DNA of 64,000 nt from Marilutibacter spongiae (lineage in GTDB: Bacteria; Pseudomonadota; Gammaproteobacteria; Xanthomonadales; Xanthomonadaceae), in the NCBI RefSeq assembly GCF_014145325.1, contig NZ_JACHTF010000004.1, forward strand, positions 124,001 through 188,000, written 5' to 3'. How positions within the stretch are numbered: the first letter of the stretch is position 1; every line of letters starts with the position of its first letter. Below the pieces are notes generated by a model. It did not search any database. It worked only from the letters and a program-made list of their open reading frames with translations, and was not told the origin of the DNA. Both the position numbers and the translations under genes were made by a program. This document shows, in pieces, positions 1-8,101 of this stretch.

Positions 1-770
1 ATGCCGTGGGCCGGACCCATGATGCGATCGTGGCCGCGGGCATGCTCGGCGGCCATGCGGGCCTGCGCCGCTATCCGTATGGCCGCGAGGGCGGCCTGAT
101 GAAGCTGGTCGCCGAGGTCGTGGGCCTGGACGAGGTCGAGCGCCGCCTGGACGGTGCGATCTACCTGATCGACCCGGTGGACCCGTCCTCGACCTTTCCC
201 GAGGCCGTGGCGCTGAAGCGGCAGTGCGTGATCCACGGCAAGCCCTTCATCTCCACCGTGGCCGCGGCGCGCGACTGGATCGAGCAGGAGCGCGTCCTCG
301 CCGGACTGGCGCCGGATCCGGCGGCCGACCGCTTCTTCGACCCTCGCGGCCAGGTCCTGGCCCTGGTCGCCCACGACGCGATGAAACCGGCGATGCTGGA
401 TTTCGCAGCGCATCACTTCGATCTGCTGTCGCGCTTCGACCAGCGCGTCGGCACCGGCACGACGGGCCAGCGCCTCAACGAGCTGGCCTGGAGCCGCGGC
501 TGGCCGGCGGACACGCCCTGGGTGCGCCGCTACGAAAGCGGTCCGCTCGGCGGCGACGCGCAGATCGCCGACCGCGTGCTGGAGAAGCGCTGCCAGCGGG
601 TGGTGTTCTTCGAGGATCCGCACGTGGCGCGCCAGCACGAGGCCGACATCCAGTTGCTCGAGCGCGCGGTCACCACCGTCACCGACGACGCGGTCTGCAC
701 CACCTCCCCGGCGATGGCCGCGCGCTGGGCCGGGGCCGCCGTCCGCAGACAGGCCCTGCGGCCGCTGTGA
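1..770 (+). CDS. Methylglyoxal synthase, tandem MGS domains (5' end outside window)
   Basis: Converts dihydroxyacetone phosphate to methylglyoxal and phosphate in the cytoplasm. The C-terminal part carries the full MGS signature: VAHDAMK, GTTGQ, GPLGGD (the catalytic Asp position of E. coli MgsA), FFEDP and QHEAD. The part before it looks like a second, degenerate MGS repeat (GRTHDAI, GREGGLM, LIDPVDP) in which the catalytic Asp of GGD is replaced by Leu. The reading frame is open to the window edge (codon phase at base 3), so the start lies upstream; a GTG at 6 is internal. A single-domain MgsA has about 150 residues, so this is a duplicated form. The MGS call is strong; the inactivity of the first repeat is inferred. 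Confidence 0.88.
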   Translation, partial: AVGRTHDAIVAAGMLGGHAGLRRYPYGREGGLMKLVAEVVGLDEVERRLDGAIYLIDPVDPSSTFPEAVALKRQCVIHGKPFISTVAAARDWIEQERVLAGLAPDPAADRFFDPRGQVLALVAHDAMKPAMLDFAAHHFDLLSRFDQRVGTGTTGQRLNELAWSRGWPADTPWVRRYESGPLGGDAQIADRVLEKRCQRVVFFEDPHVARQHEADIQLLERAVTTVTDDAVCTTSPAMAARWAGAAVRRQALRPL

Positions 771-807
771 CGCGGCCGCGGCCGTGACGGCGGGCGCCAC
801 CGCACCC

Positions 808-813
808 TACACT
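808..813 (+). promoter_or_regulatory. -10 box of tdk, leaderless type
   Basis: TACACT ends 6 nt before the tdk ATG at 820, and a GTGACG 18 nt upstream can serve as -35. Transcription would start at or next to the ATG, and there is no Shine-Dalgarno. Confidence 0.45.
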
Positions 814-819
814 TCCGCG

Positions 820-1440
820 ATGGCGAAGCTCTACTTCTACTACTCGGCGATGAATGCCGGGAAGACCACCACCCTGCTGCAGTCCGCCCACAACTACCGC
901 GAGCGCGGCATGCGCGTGGCGATCCTGACGCCCCGGCTGGACGATCGCGCGGGCACCGGGCGCGTCGCCTCGCGGATCGGCCTGTCCTCCGAGGCGATCG
1001 CCTTCGGCCCGGAAGAGGACCTCCAGGCGCGGGTCCAGGCCGACATCGAGGCGAACGGTCCGCTGCATTGCGTGCTGGTCGACGAAGCGCAGTTCCTGGG
1101 CCGCTCGCAGGCCTGGCAGCTGACCGAGGTGGTTGACGCGCTGGGCATCCCGGTGCTGTGCTACGGCCTGCGCACCGACTTCCGCGGCGAGCTCTTCGAG
1201 GGCAGTCAGTACCTGCTCGCCTGGGCCGACGAGATCAGCGAGATCAAGACCATCTGCCACAGCGGCAGCAAGGCCACGATGGTCGTCCGCGTCGACGAAC
1301 AGGGCCGCGCGGTCCGCGAGGGGCCGCAGGTAGAGATCGGCGGCAACGACCGCTATGTCTCGGTGTCGCGGGCGGAGTACAAGCGGGTGATGCGCGGCGA
1401 AGGCCGGATCGACCCCGCGCAGCCTCCCCTGCCGCTCTAG
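820..1440 (+). CDS. tdk: Thymidine kinase
   Basis: Phosphorylates thymidine to dTMP in the salvage pathway. The 206-residue product begins [17 protein letters not shown], with the type II TK P-loop (MNAGKTT) near residue 10, the LVDEAQFL motif, YGLRTDF and the substrate-lid region (GSKATMV). An open frame extends upstream to 784, but the conserved TK start and the -10 box directly before it favour ATG 820. The Zn-binding Cys pattern of some type II kinases is not evident (one CHSGS remains). It stands alone between the MGS gene and a convergent kinase gene. Confidence 0.93.
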   Translation: MAKLYFYYSAMNAGKTTTLLQSAHNYRERGMRVAILTPRLDDRAGTGRVASRIGLSSEAIAFGPEEDLQARVQADIEANGPLHCVLVDEAQFLGRSQAWQLTEVVDALGIPVLCYGLRTDFRGELFEGSQYLLAWADEISEIKTICHSGSKATMVVRVDEQGRAVREGPQVEIGGNDRYVSVSRAEYKRVMRGEGRIDPAQPPLPL

Positions 1441-1458
1441 CGCCGTCGCGCCGCCGGG

Positions 1459-4275
1459 TCAGCGGCCGCAGGCCTGCCGGATGGCGGTGACGTCGCGGCG
1501 CAGGGCGCTGCCGTCGCGCTGGCGGGCCTCCAGTTCGGTTTCCAGCTGCTCGAGCCCACCGAGCGCGGCTTCCACGTGTCCCTGGCGGCAGCGTGCCTCC
1601 GCCGCGAAGGCCGCCGCGCGCCAGGCCACCGGCCGCACCTCGCTGGCGCGCGCGCCGTCGCGCGGCATCCGCGCGATGGCGTCCAGGCGCGCGATGGCGG
1701 CGGGCCGGCCGTCGCCGGCCCCTTCGCGCAGGACCGCGATCTCGCTGCGCAACGCCTGCGGCGAGTCGGCGCCATGCCGGCGCTCCGCCTCCGCGCGGGC
1801 CCGCTGCAGGCGCGCGCGACCGGCGTCGCCGCGATCCAGGGCGATCTCGACCTCGCCCAGCAGGCGGTCCACCTGGCTGGCGTCGGCGCCCGGCATGGCG
1901 TCGATCGCCTGCCGGGCCTCCTGCAGCAGCGGCAGCGCATCACGGTCGCGGCCGGCCTCGTGCAGCACCGTGGCCAGGCGCAGCAGGGCGTCGACGAGGC
2001 GCTCCTGGTCGGCGCGGCCGGCGCGCGCCGTGCGCGCGATCCGCAGGGCATCGTGCAGGTGGACCAGCGCGGTCGAGAGGTCGTTGCGCTCCCACGCGAC
2101 GCGACCGAGCAGGCCGTGGCTGGAGATCATTGCCGGATCATCCGGCCCCAGCCGCTGCAGGCGCTCGCGATGGATCTCGGCCAGCTGCGCCTGGGCATCG
2201 GCGAAGCGGTTGTCGTCGAGGTAGAGCGCCACCAGCTGCTCGCGCACGCCCAGCGTGGTCTCGTGGCCCACGCCTGAGACCTGCGCGGAGAGCTGCAGGG
2301 TCGCGCGAAGGGTCGCGATGGCCTCCTCCACGCGTCCCAGTCGGCGTTGCACGCCGGCCAGGCGACGACCGATGTCGATCTGCAGGCCGTGCTGCCCACC
2401 CACCCGTTGCTGCAGCCGCTCGCCCGCCTGCCGGTATCCGGCGAGCGCGGCCTGCAGCTCGCCGTCCTCGACCTGCAGGTCGGCCAGGTCGATGAGGTTC
2501 TGCACGGTGCCGACTTCGTCGCTGCGCATGTCCCGGCGCACGGCGAACGCGCGCTCGAACATCTGCCGGGCGCCCTGTCGCGCGCCCATCGCTTGCCGGC
2601 AACGCCCCAGCTCGGAATAGAAGTCGGCGGCCTGCGGCGGCAATTGCGCCTGCTCCCGGCGGGCATCGCCCAGGGACGGCTCCAGCAGGGTCACGCAGGC
2701 GGCGGCATCGCCCTCCTGGCGCGCCAGGCGGCCACGCAGGACCAGCGACTCCAGGCGCAGGCTGGCCGGGATGTCCGCTGTCTGCGCGATGATCGCAGCC
2801 TGCTGTTCCAGCAGCGCCCGCGCCTGTGCCTGGTCGCCCAGGCCCATGCGCAGCCGGGCAATGACGCCCAGCAGTTCGGCGCGCGCACGCGGCTCGCGCG
2901 CCAGCTGCAGGTTGCCGCGCTCGACGGCGCCGTCGAGCAGGCTGTCGAGGTCCAGCGGCTCGCCTTCGCGACCGCGGCCTGCGTTCTCGAACAGCCCGAT
3001 CATGAAGTCCTGCATGGCCTGCGCGCGCGCCGCCTCGGCGACCGCCTCGCGCGCCTGCCAGGCGATCAGCGCGAGTGCGGTGCTCAGCACCAGGGTCACC
3101 ACCAGGCCCGTGGCCAGCGCCCAGCGGTGCCGGGCCACGTACTTGCGGAAGCGGTAGCCAAGCCGCTGCGGCTGGGCCATCACCGGGCGCCCGGCTTCGA
3201 AGCGGCCGATGTCCTGTGCCAGCGCCTCCACCGAGGGATAGCGCTGCTCCGGCCGCTTGGCCAGCGCGCGCAGGGCGATGTTGTCCAGGTCGCCTGCGAG
3301 CACGCGGCCGCGCCGGCGCTGGGCGGCGCGATCGTCGGCGGTGGCCGTGTCGCGCAGCACCGCCTGCGACGGGCGCACCGGGTCGGCGGTGAGGATGGCC
3401 TCCTCCCACTCCGCGTCGCTGTGCCGCTTGAGGCGGTAGGGCTTGCTCGAGGTCAGCAGTTCGTACAGCACCACGCCCAGCGAATACACGTCGGTCATGG
3501 TGGTGACCGGCTCGCCGCGGATCTGCTCCGGCGCGGCGTAGTGCAGGGTGAAGGCGCGCATGCCGGTGCCGGTCTGCTCGGGCGCGGGCGCCTCGCTGTC
3601 GAGGAGCTTGGCGATGCCGAAATCGAGCAGTCGCACCTCGCCCGCCGGGGTGACGAGGATGTTGGACGGCTTGAGGTCGCGATGGACGATGAGGTTGGCG
3701 TGCGCGTGGCTCACCGCGTCGCAGATCTGGCGGAACATCCGCAGGCGCTGGGCGAGCGGCACGCGGTGTTCGCGGCAGTAGTCGGTGATCGGGGTGCCGT
3801 CGACGTATTCCAGGGCCAGGTAGGGCAGGCCGTCGCCGCTGATGCCGGCGTCGAGCAGGCGCGCGATGTTGGGGTGCGCGAGCCGGGCGAGGATCTCGCG
3901 CTCGCGGGTGAAACGCAGGCGCAGGTCGTTGCTGGTCAGCCCGGGGCGCAGCAGCTTGAGCGCGACCCGGCGCTGGTAAAGGCCGTCCGCACGCGAGGCC
4001 AGCCAGACCTGACCCATGCCGCCCTCGCCGAGCAGGCTCTCCAGGCGGTAGGGGCCGACCTCGGCGCCGCTGCCGACGCCGGCCGGCGGCATCACCAGCG
4101 GTTCGGACAGGAAGTCGTCGTTGTCGCCTTCCAGCGCGAGCAGGGCCTCGAGCTCGGCGGCGAGCCCGGGATCTTCGTCGCGCAGCGACTGCAGGCGGCG
4201 GGTACGCGCTTCGGGCTCGAGTTCGAGCAGGGCGTCGAGCAGCGGGGACAGCCGTTGCCAGCGTTCGGCGTCCAT
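1459..4275 (-). CDS. Transmembrane Ser/Thr protein kinase with TPR-like C-terminal region
   Basis: Membrane-bound Hanks-type kinase of 938 residues. Visible parts in order: acidic N-terminus; kinase domain with the glycine loop LGEGGMGQV (82-90), K107, HRDLKPSN (198-205) and DFG (218-220); one membrane segment near residue 390-410 (WALATGLVVTLVLSTALAL); then about 500 residues of helical TPR-type repeats rich in Ala, Arg and Leu, probably periplasmic and sensory. It follows the ECF sigma gene by 21 nt on the same strand and probably forms an operon with it. In Xanthomonas citri a comparable pair (EcfK/PknS) works by the kinase phosphorylating the sigma factor; the same logic is inferred here. 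The regulon is unknown, and no type VI secretion genes are nearby. Confidence 0.9.
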   Translation of the reverse strand: MDAERWQRLSPLLDALLELEPEARTRRLQSLRDEDPGLAAELEALLALEGDNDDFLSEPLVMPPAGVGSGAEVGPYRLESLLGEGGMGQVWLASRADGLYQRRVALKLLRPGLTSNDLRLRFTREREILARLAHPNIARLLDAGISGDGLPYLALEYVDGTPITDYCREHRVPLAQRLRMFRQICDAVSHAHANLIVHRDLKPSNILVTPAGEVRLLDFGIAKLLDSEAPAPEQTGTGMRAFTLHYAAPEQIRGEPVTTMTDVYSLGVVLYELLTSSKPYRLKRHSDAEWEEAILTADPVRPSQAVLRDTATADDRAAQRRRGRVLAGDLDNIALRALAKRPEQRYPSVEALAQDIGRFEAGRPVMAQPQRLGYRFRKYVARHRWALATGLVVTLVLSTALALIAWQAREAVAEAARAQAMQDFMIGLFENAGRGREGEPLDLDSLLDGAVERGNLQLAREPRARAELLGVIARLRMGLGDQAQARALLEQQAAIIAQTADIPASLRLESLVLRGRLARQEGDAAACVTLLEPSLGDARREQAQLPPQAADFYSELGRCRQAMGARQGARQMFERAFAVRRDMRSDEVGTVQNLIDLADLQVEDGELQAALAGYRQAGERLQQRVGGQHGLQIDIGRRLAGVQRRLGRVEEAIATLRATLQLSAQVSGVGHETTLGVREQLVALYLDDNRFADAQAQLAEIHRERLQRLGPDDPAMISSHGLLGRVAWERNDLSTALVHLHDALRIARTARAGRADQERLVDALLRLATVLHEAGRDRDALPLLQEARQAIDAMPGADASQVDRLLGEVEIALDRGDAGRARLQRARAEAERRHGADSPQALRSEIAVLREGAGDGRPAAIARLDAIARMPRDGARASEVRPVAWRAAAFAAEARCRQGHVEAALGGLEQLETELEARQRDGSALRRDVTAIRQACGR

Positions 4276-4296
4276 CCAGCCCCCCGCCGCGAGCGG

Positions 4297-4881
4297 TCAG
4301 TCGTCCTTGAGCGAAGCCAGCAGGAACAGGCGCGCCTTCTGCCAGTCGCGGCGGATGCTGCGCTCGGAGCGGTCGAGGAGCCCGGCGATCTCCAGTTCCG
4401 ACAGGCCACCGAAGTAGCGCAGCTCGACCACCTGGGCCAGGCGCTGGTCGACTTCGGCCAGGCGCGTGAGCGCGGTGTCCAGGCCCAGGGTTTCCTCGTC
4501 CAGGCGGACGCCGCCTTCCAGGTCCTCGGGCAGGTCGGTCACCCGGTGCAGGTCGCCGCCGCGCTTTTGCGCCAGGCGCTGGCGCGCATAGTCGACGACC
4601 ACGCTGCGCATGGCCGACGCGGCATAGGCGAAGAAATGGGCACGGTCGTCGAACTGTGCCTCGCGGCGGCCGATCAGCTTGAGGTAGGCCTCGTGGACGA
4701 GCGCGGTGGCATCGAGGGTGTGTCCGTGCTGGCCGGCCAGTTGGCGGCGGGCCATCGAATGCAGTTCCTGGTAGAGGGTGGCCAGCACGTTGTCGAGCGC
4801 GCCGCGATCGCCGCCGCGCGCCGCGCCCAGCATCCGTGTGATGTCGGCGCGTTGCGCCGGCGTGCCGTCCTCGATGTCCAT
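4297..4881 (-). CDS. ECF-type RNA polymerase sigma factor
   Basis: A 194-residue sigma-70 family protein of the small ECF type (TIGR02999-like). Region 2 reads ATALVHEAYLKLIG...HFFAYAASAMRSVVVDYAR and region 4 has VVELRYFGGLSELEIAGLLDRSERSIRRDW. The segment around region 2.2 has Thr/Ala where ordinary ECF factors carry the DAED acidic cluster. That feature is known for kinase-activated ECF factors, where phosphorylation supplies the missing charge. The Ser/Thr kinase gene follows 21 nt downstream. No anti-sigma gene is present, which agrees with kinase control. A -10 box lies 6 nt before the ATG. Confidence 0.9.
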   Translation of the reverse strand: MDIEDGTPAQRADITRMLGAARGGDRGALDNVLATLYQELHSMARRQLAGQHGHTLDATALVHEAYLKLIGRREAQFDDRAHFFAYAASAMRSVVVDYARQRLAQKRGGDLHRVTDLPEDLEGGVRLDEETLGLDTALTRLAEVDQRLAQVVELRYFGGLSELEIAGLLDRSERSIRRDWQKARLFLLASLKDD

Positions 4882-4887
4882 GCGCGG

Positions 4888-4893
4888 ACTATA
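4888..4893 (-). promoter_or_regulatory. -10 box of the ECF sigma gene, leaderless type
   Basis: Read on the minus strand, TATAGT ends 6 nt before the ATG at 4881. No Shine-Dalgarno is seen between them, and the -35 is not clear. Confidence 0.45.
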
Positions 4894-4921
4894 GCGCGTT
4901 CAGGATGCGGCAAGCACGGGT

Positions 4922-5734
4922 TCAGCGCTGGCAGCGGGGGCACCAGACGCTGGCGCGCTGGCCGATGCTGGCCTCGCGCAGGGGGCCGCCGCAACGGCGA
5001 CAGGGTTCGCCGCCGCGACCGTAGACCATCAGTTCCTGCTCGAAGTAGCCCGGTGCGCCATCGGGACTGATGAAGTCGCGCAGGGTGGTGCCGCCGCGCT
5101 GGATGGCGTGGGCCAGGATCGCCTTCACCGAAGCGGCAAGGCGACGGTAGCGATCGCGGGAGATCCCGCCCGCCGGGCGCAGCGGCGAGATGCCGGCGCT
5201 GAACAGCGCTTCGGCGGCGTAGATGTTGCCCACCCCGACGACCACCGCCTGGTCCATCAGGAAGGCCTTGACCGGCGCCTTGCGGCCCCGGCTGAGGGCG
5301 AACAGGGCGTCGCCGCTGAACGCCTCCGACAGCGGCTCGGGCCCCAGCCCGCGCAGCAGCGGGTGGACCTCGCCGGGCGGTTGCCACAGCAGGGCGCCGA
5401 AGCGGCGTGGGTCGTTGAAGCGCAGCACGCGCCCGTCGTCGAGGCCGATGTCGACGTGGTCGTGCGCACGCAGGGGGGTGTCGCCGGGCAGCACCCGCAG
5501 GCTGCCGGACATGCCCAGGTGCAGGATCGCCGCCCCGGCCGACGTGTCCATCAGCAGGTACTTGGCGCGCCGGCGGACCGCGTCGATGCGCTGGCCGGGC
5601 AATGCCCGCGCCACCTCCGGCGGGATCGGCCAGCGCAGGTCGGGGCGCCGCAGGACCACGCGGTCCACGCGACGTCCCTCCACGTGCGGGGCCAGGCCGG
5701 CACGGGTGGTCTCGACTTCGGGCAGTTCGGGCAT
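4922..5734 (-). CDS. mutM: Formamidopyrimidine-DNA glycosylase (Fpg)
   Basis: Removes 8-oxoguanine and other oxidised purines and cleaves the abasic site (bifunctional DNA glycosylase/AP lyase). The 270-residue protein starts [10 protein letters not shown]; after Met removal, Pro1 is the Schiff-base nucleophile and Glu2 follows. The H2TH-type region contains [15 protein letters not shown]. The C-terminal zinc finger is complete (CRRCGGPL...WCPRCQ). The frame is open farther upstream, but family alignment fixes the start at 5734, and a -10 box lies 6 nt before it. Transcribed divergently from the desaturase. Confidence 0.96.
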   Translation of the reverse strand: MPELPEVETTRAGLAPHVEGRRVDRVVLRRPDLRWPIPPEVARALPGQRIDAVRRRAKYLLMDTSAGAAILHLGMSGSLRVLPGDTPLRAHDHVDIGLDDGRVLRFNDPRRFGALLWQPPGEVHPLLRGLGPEPLSEAFSGDALFALSRGRKAPVKAFLMDQAVVVGVGNIYAAEALFSAGISPLRPAGGISRDRYRRLAASVKAILAHAIQRGGTTLRDFISPDGAPGYFEQELMVYGRGGEPCRRCGGPLREASIGQRASVWCPRCQR

Positions 5735-5740
5735 GCGGCA

Positions 5741-5746
5741 AGCGTA
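5741..5746 (-). promoter_or_regulatory. -10 box of mutM, leaderless type
   Basis: On the minus strand TACGCT ends 6 nt before the mutM ATG. There is no ribosome binding site between them, so the mRNA probably starts at or next to the ATG. Confidence 0.4.
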
Positions 5747-5976
5747 CTGGAAGGCCCGTGGCACGGGCAGCGGGCCGGGCGGCTTCCTGAACGGGGCGCG
5801 GCTTGTTTTCCGCTTCCGCGCACACCATCTCGTTTCCTGTACGGACGCCGCCCATACGGGCGCGAACGGACACATCCGGGTGGCATGATGGTCCCGGGGA
5901 GCACCCTCAGGTATCCACCGTCCGACCGCGCCGCGGCCGGCGTCGCCCAACAGGACCGCGGTCCTCGGAGTTTGAA

Positions 5977-7161
5977 ATGCCCGCTTCACTGCTCGACTTC
6001 CTCGCCGGCGGACTGCTGCAGGCCGGTTTCGGCACCCTGGCGATCTATTTCCTGGTCGCCACCCAGCTCACGATCTTCTCGGTGACGCTGTACCTGCACC
6101 GATCGATGGCGCACCGCTCGGTCGACTTCCATCCGGCCGTCGCCCACGTGTTCCGTTTCTGGACCTGGCTCACCACCTCGATGATCACCCGCGAATGGGC
6201 GGCGATCCATCGCAAGCACCACGCCAAGTGCGAGACCGAGGAAGACCCGCACAGCCCGCAGGTCAAGGGCATCAAGACCGTGTTCTGGCGCGGCGTCGAG
6301 CTCTACCGCGAGGCGCGCAGCGATCGCGAGTCGATCGAGAAATACGGCAAGGGCTGCCCCGACGACTGGATCGAGCGCCACCTCTACACCCCGCACGCGA
6401 CGATGGGGCCGACCCTGCTGCTGTTCATCAGCTTCGCCCTGTTCGGCTTCGCCGGCGTGGCGATCTGGGCGATCCAGATGGCGTGGATCCCGTTCTGGGC
6501 GGCGGGCGTGGTCAACGGCCTGGGCCACTGGTGGGGCTACCGCAACTTCGAGAGCGCGGACACCTCGACCAACCTGACGCCGTGGGGCGTGTGGATCGGC
6601 GGCGAAGAGCTGCACAACAACCACCATGCCTTCCCGAGCTCGGCGAAGTTCGCGCTGCGCCGCTTCGAGTTCGACATCGGCTGGGCCACCATCCGCACCT
6701 TCGAGAAGCTGCGCCTGGCCAAGGTGCTGCGCGTCGCGCCGACGCTCGACGTGCGCCCGAACATCGCGATGCCCGACGGCGAAACCCTGAAGGCGCTGCT
6801 GGCGATCCGCTTCCAGGCCATGACCGACTTCTACCGCAACGTCACCCTGCCGACCCTGCGCGAGGGACGCGACACCCTGCCCCGCGCGATGCGCAAGGGC
6901 CTGGCCGACGGTGGCCGCTGGCTGGACGACGGCAAGCGCGCGCGCCTGCAGGCCTGGCTGGCGGAGCGCCCGAAGATGGCCACGCTCGCCGAGTACCGCC
7001 ACCGCCTGGCCCAGGTGCTCGATGACCGCTCGTACGACGCCCAGGCGACGCTGCAGCGCCTGCATGCCTGGTGCACCGAGGCCGAAGCCAGCGGCATCCA
7101 TTCGCTGCAGGCCTTCTCGGCGCGCCTGAAGGGCTATGCGCTGGCCCCGGCCCGTCGCTGA
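5977..7161 (+). CDS. Membrane fatty-acid (acyl-CoA/acyl-lipid) desaturase
   Basis: Introduces a double bond, probably delta-9, into acyl chains at the inner membrane with a di-iron centre. All three histidine boxes are present: HRSMAH (41-46), HRKHH (78-82) and HNNHH (213-217). Hydrophobic segments lie near residues 12-32 and 145-190 ([30 protein letters not shown]). The 394-residue length exceeds the core because of a C-terminal helical extension of about 130 residues after the last His box. ATG 5977 is chosen because the hydrophobic N-terminus begins there; an upstream in-frame start at 5803 would add a low-complexity stretch. A hairpin terminator follows at 7184. Confidence 0.93.
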   Translation: MPASLLDFLAGGLLQAGFGTLAIYFLVATQLTIFSVTLYLHRSMAHRSVDFHPAVAHVFRFWTWLTTSMITREWAAIHRKHHAKCETEEDPHSPQVKGIKTVFWRGVELYREARSDRESIEKYGKGCPDDWIERHLYTPHATMGPTLLLFISFALFGFAGVAIWAIQMAWIPFWAAGVVNGLGHWWGYRNFESADTSTNLTPWGVWIGGEELHNNHHAFPSSAKFALRRFEFDIGWATIRTFEKLRLAKVLRVAPTLDVRPNIAMPDGETLKALLAIRFQAMTDFYRNVTLPTLREGRDTLPRAMRKGLADGGRWLDDGKRARLQAWLAERPKMATLAEYRHRLAQVLDDRSYDAQATLQRLHAWCTEAEASGIHSLQAFSARLKGYALAPARR

Positions 7162-7183
7162 GCCCGGCCGCCATCGTCCCGGA

Positions 7184-7214
7184 GAGCCCGCGCCCGTCGC
7201 GGGCTCCTTCGTTT
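7184..7214 (+). terminator. Rho-independent terminator after the desaturase
   Basis: Inverted arms GAGCCCGCG (7184-7192) and CGCGGGCTC (7198-7206) with a 5-nt loop, followed by a T-rich stretch (CTTCGTTT). Confidence 0.6.
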
Positions 7215-7287
7215 CCGGCGGTCGCCGCTTCCCGACCGCCAGCCGAACGCCTGGTCGCGGCGACCGCCACGCGGCCCCGGTTTCCGG

Positions 7288-7293
7288 TAGCCT
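7288..7293 (+). promoter_or_regulatory. -10 box of the EF-hand gene, leaderless type
   Basis: TAGCCT ends 7 nt before the ATG at 7301, and no Shine-Dalgarno is visible. Confidence 0.35.
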
Positions 7294-7300
7294 GCGCGGC

Positions 7301-7654
7301 ATGACGTCCCCGCTCCGCTTCGCCCTGGCCCTTGGCGCCTGCCTGGTCCCCACCGCCCTCCTGCCATCCGCGCACGCGCAGGTGCAGGCGACCAGCGAGT
7401 ACCTGGCGCGCATGGACAGCGACGGCGACGGCCGTGTGTCCCTGGCCGAGTACCAGGACTGGATGAGCTATGCGTTCGAGCGCATGGACGCCAACGGCGA
7501 CGGCATCCTCAGCGTCGACGAACTGCCCGGCGGACGCGGCAAGCCGGTCAGCCTGATCGACCACCGCGCGAAGCTCGCGCGCACCTTCGTCCGCCAGGAC
7601 CAGGACAAGAACGGCTTCCTGGACGCCCGCGAGCTGTCCGCCCCGCCGCTGTAG
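7301..7654 (+). CDS. Secreted EF-hand calcium-binding protein
   Basis: A 117-residue exported protein. The signal peptide ends at about residue 26 (ALGACLVPTALLPSAHA). Three acidic EF-hand loops follow: DSDGDGRVSLAEY, DANGDGILSVDEL and DQDKNGFLDARE, each with the Dx[DN]xDG spacing or close to it. It probably binds calcium in the periplasm or outside the cell; the partner is not visible. ATG 7301 gives the signal peptide directly; an earlier in-frame start would place a low-complexity stretch before it. Confidence 0.85.
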   Translation: MTSPLRFALALGACLVPTALLPSAHAQVQATSEYLARMDSDGDGRVSLAEYQDWMSYAFERMDANGDGILSVDELPGGRGKPVSLIDHRAKLARTFVRQDQDKNGFLDARELSAPPL

Positions 7655-7788
7655 GCGCGCCGCCGCTCGCCCGGCCCCGCCCGCGGCATGCCCCGCCGAC
7701 GTCGCGCCCGGCCCAGGCTGACCGTTGATGTGGCTGGCGCCCTCGCCCAATGTCCTCTCGACCCGGAGGCCCCGAGCCCCACGGCTTC

Positions 7789-7878
7789 GTAAGATGGGTT
7801 GCGCGAAGCAAAACCCATCGTTCGTCGTGCGTGCGGCTGCGCGACGGTGGGTTTCGCCTTCGGCTCTACCCACCCTAC
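7789..7878 (+). repeat. 90-bp palindromic dispersed repeat, copy 1
   Basis: Starts GTAAGATGGGTTGCGCGAAG and ends GGCTCTACCCACCCTAC. The outer ends are complementary, and an internal GATGGGTT/AACCCATC hairpin plus a GGTGGGTTTC segment are present. Same family as copies at 31.7 and 58.1 kb. Confidence 0.85.
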
Positions 7879-7901
7879 GGGGTGGGGTGAGAGGCGGAAC
7901 C

Positions 7902-7990
7902 GTAGGATGGGTTGCGCGGAGCAAAACCCATCGTCCGTCGTGCGTGCGGCTGCGCGACGGTGGGTTTCGCCTTCGGCTCTACCCACCCTG
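7902..7990 (+). repeat. 90-bp palindromic dispersed repeat, copy 2
   Basis: Starts GTAGGATGGGTTGCGCGGAG and ends CTACCCACCCTG. Nearly identical to copy 1 and in the same orientation, 23 nt after it. Confidence 0.85.
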
Positions 7991-8041
7991 CTGCGATGTC
8001 GCAGCCGCCCCCATCCCGACCATCCCTGGAACCCGGGACAA

Positions 8042-8072
8042 GAAAAAGCCCGCCATCGGAACGATGGCGGGC
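8042..8072 (-). terminator. Terminator of the porin-DUF4212-actP operon
   Basis: On the minus strand a hairpin GCCCGCCATC/GATGGCGGGC (arms at 8063-8072 and 8048-8057) is followed by TTTTTCT, about 30 nt after the actP stop. Confidence 0.85.
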
Positions 8073-8101
8073 CGTGGAGAGAGCACGAAGCTCCAGTGAG
8101 G

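Larger units (their letters stand above)
7655..8041. other. Intergenic region with two copies of the 90-bp repeat
   Basis: No gene is supported here. Two copies of the dispersed palindromic repeat occur (7789-7878 and 7902-7990). Frames open through it are repeat-derived. Confidence 0.7.

Noticed and set aside
2347-5070. Long open frame on the plus strand opposite the kinase and sigma genes
   Set aside because: Low-complexity Ala/Gly/Arg/Gln product caused by GC-rich third positions of the genes on the other strand; no domain or ribosome binding site.
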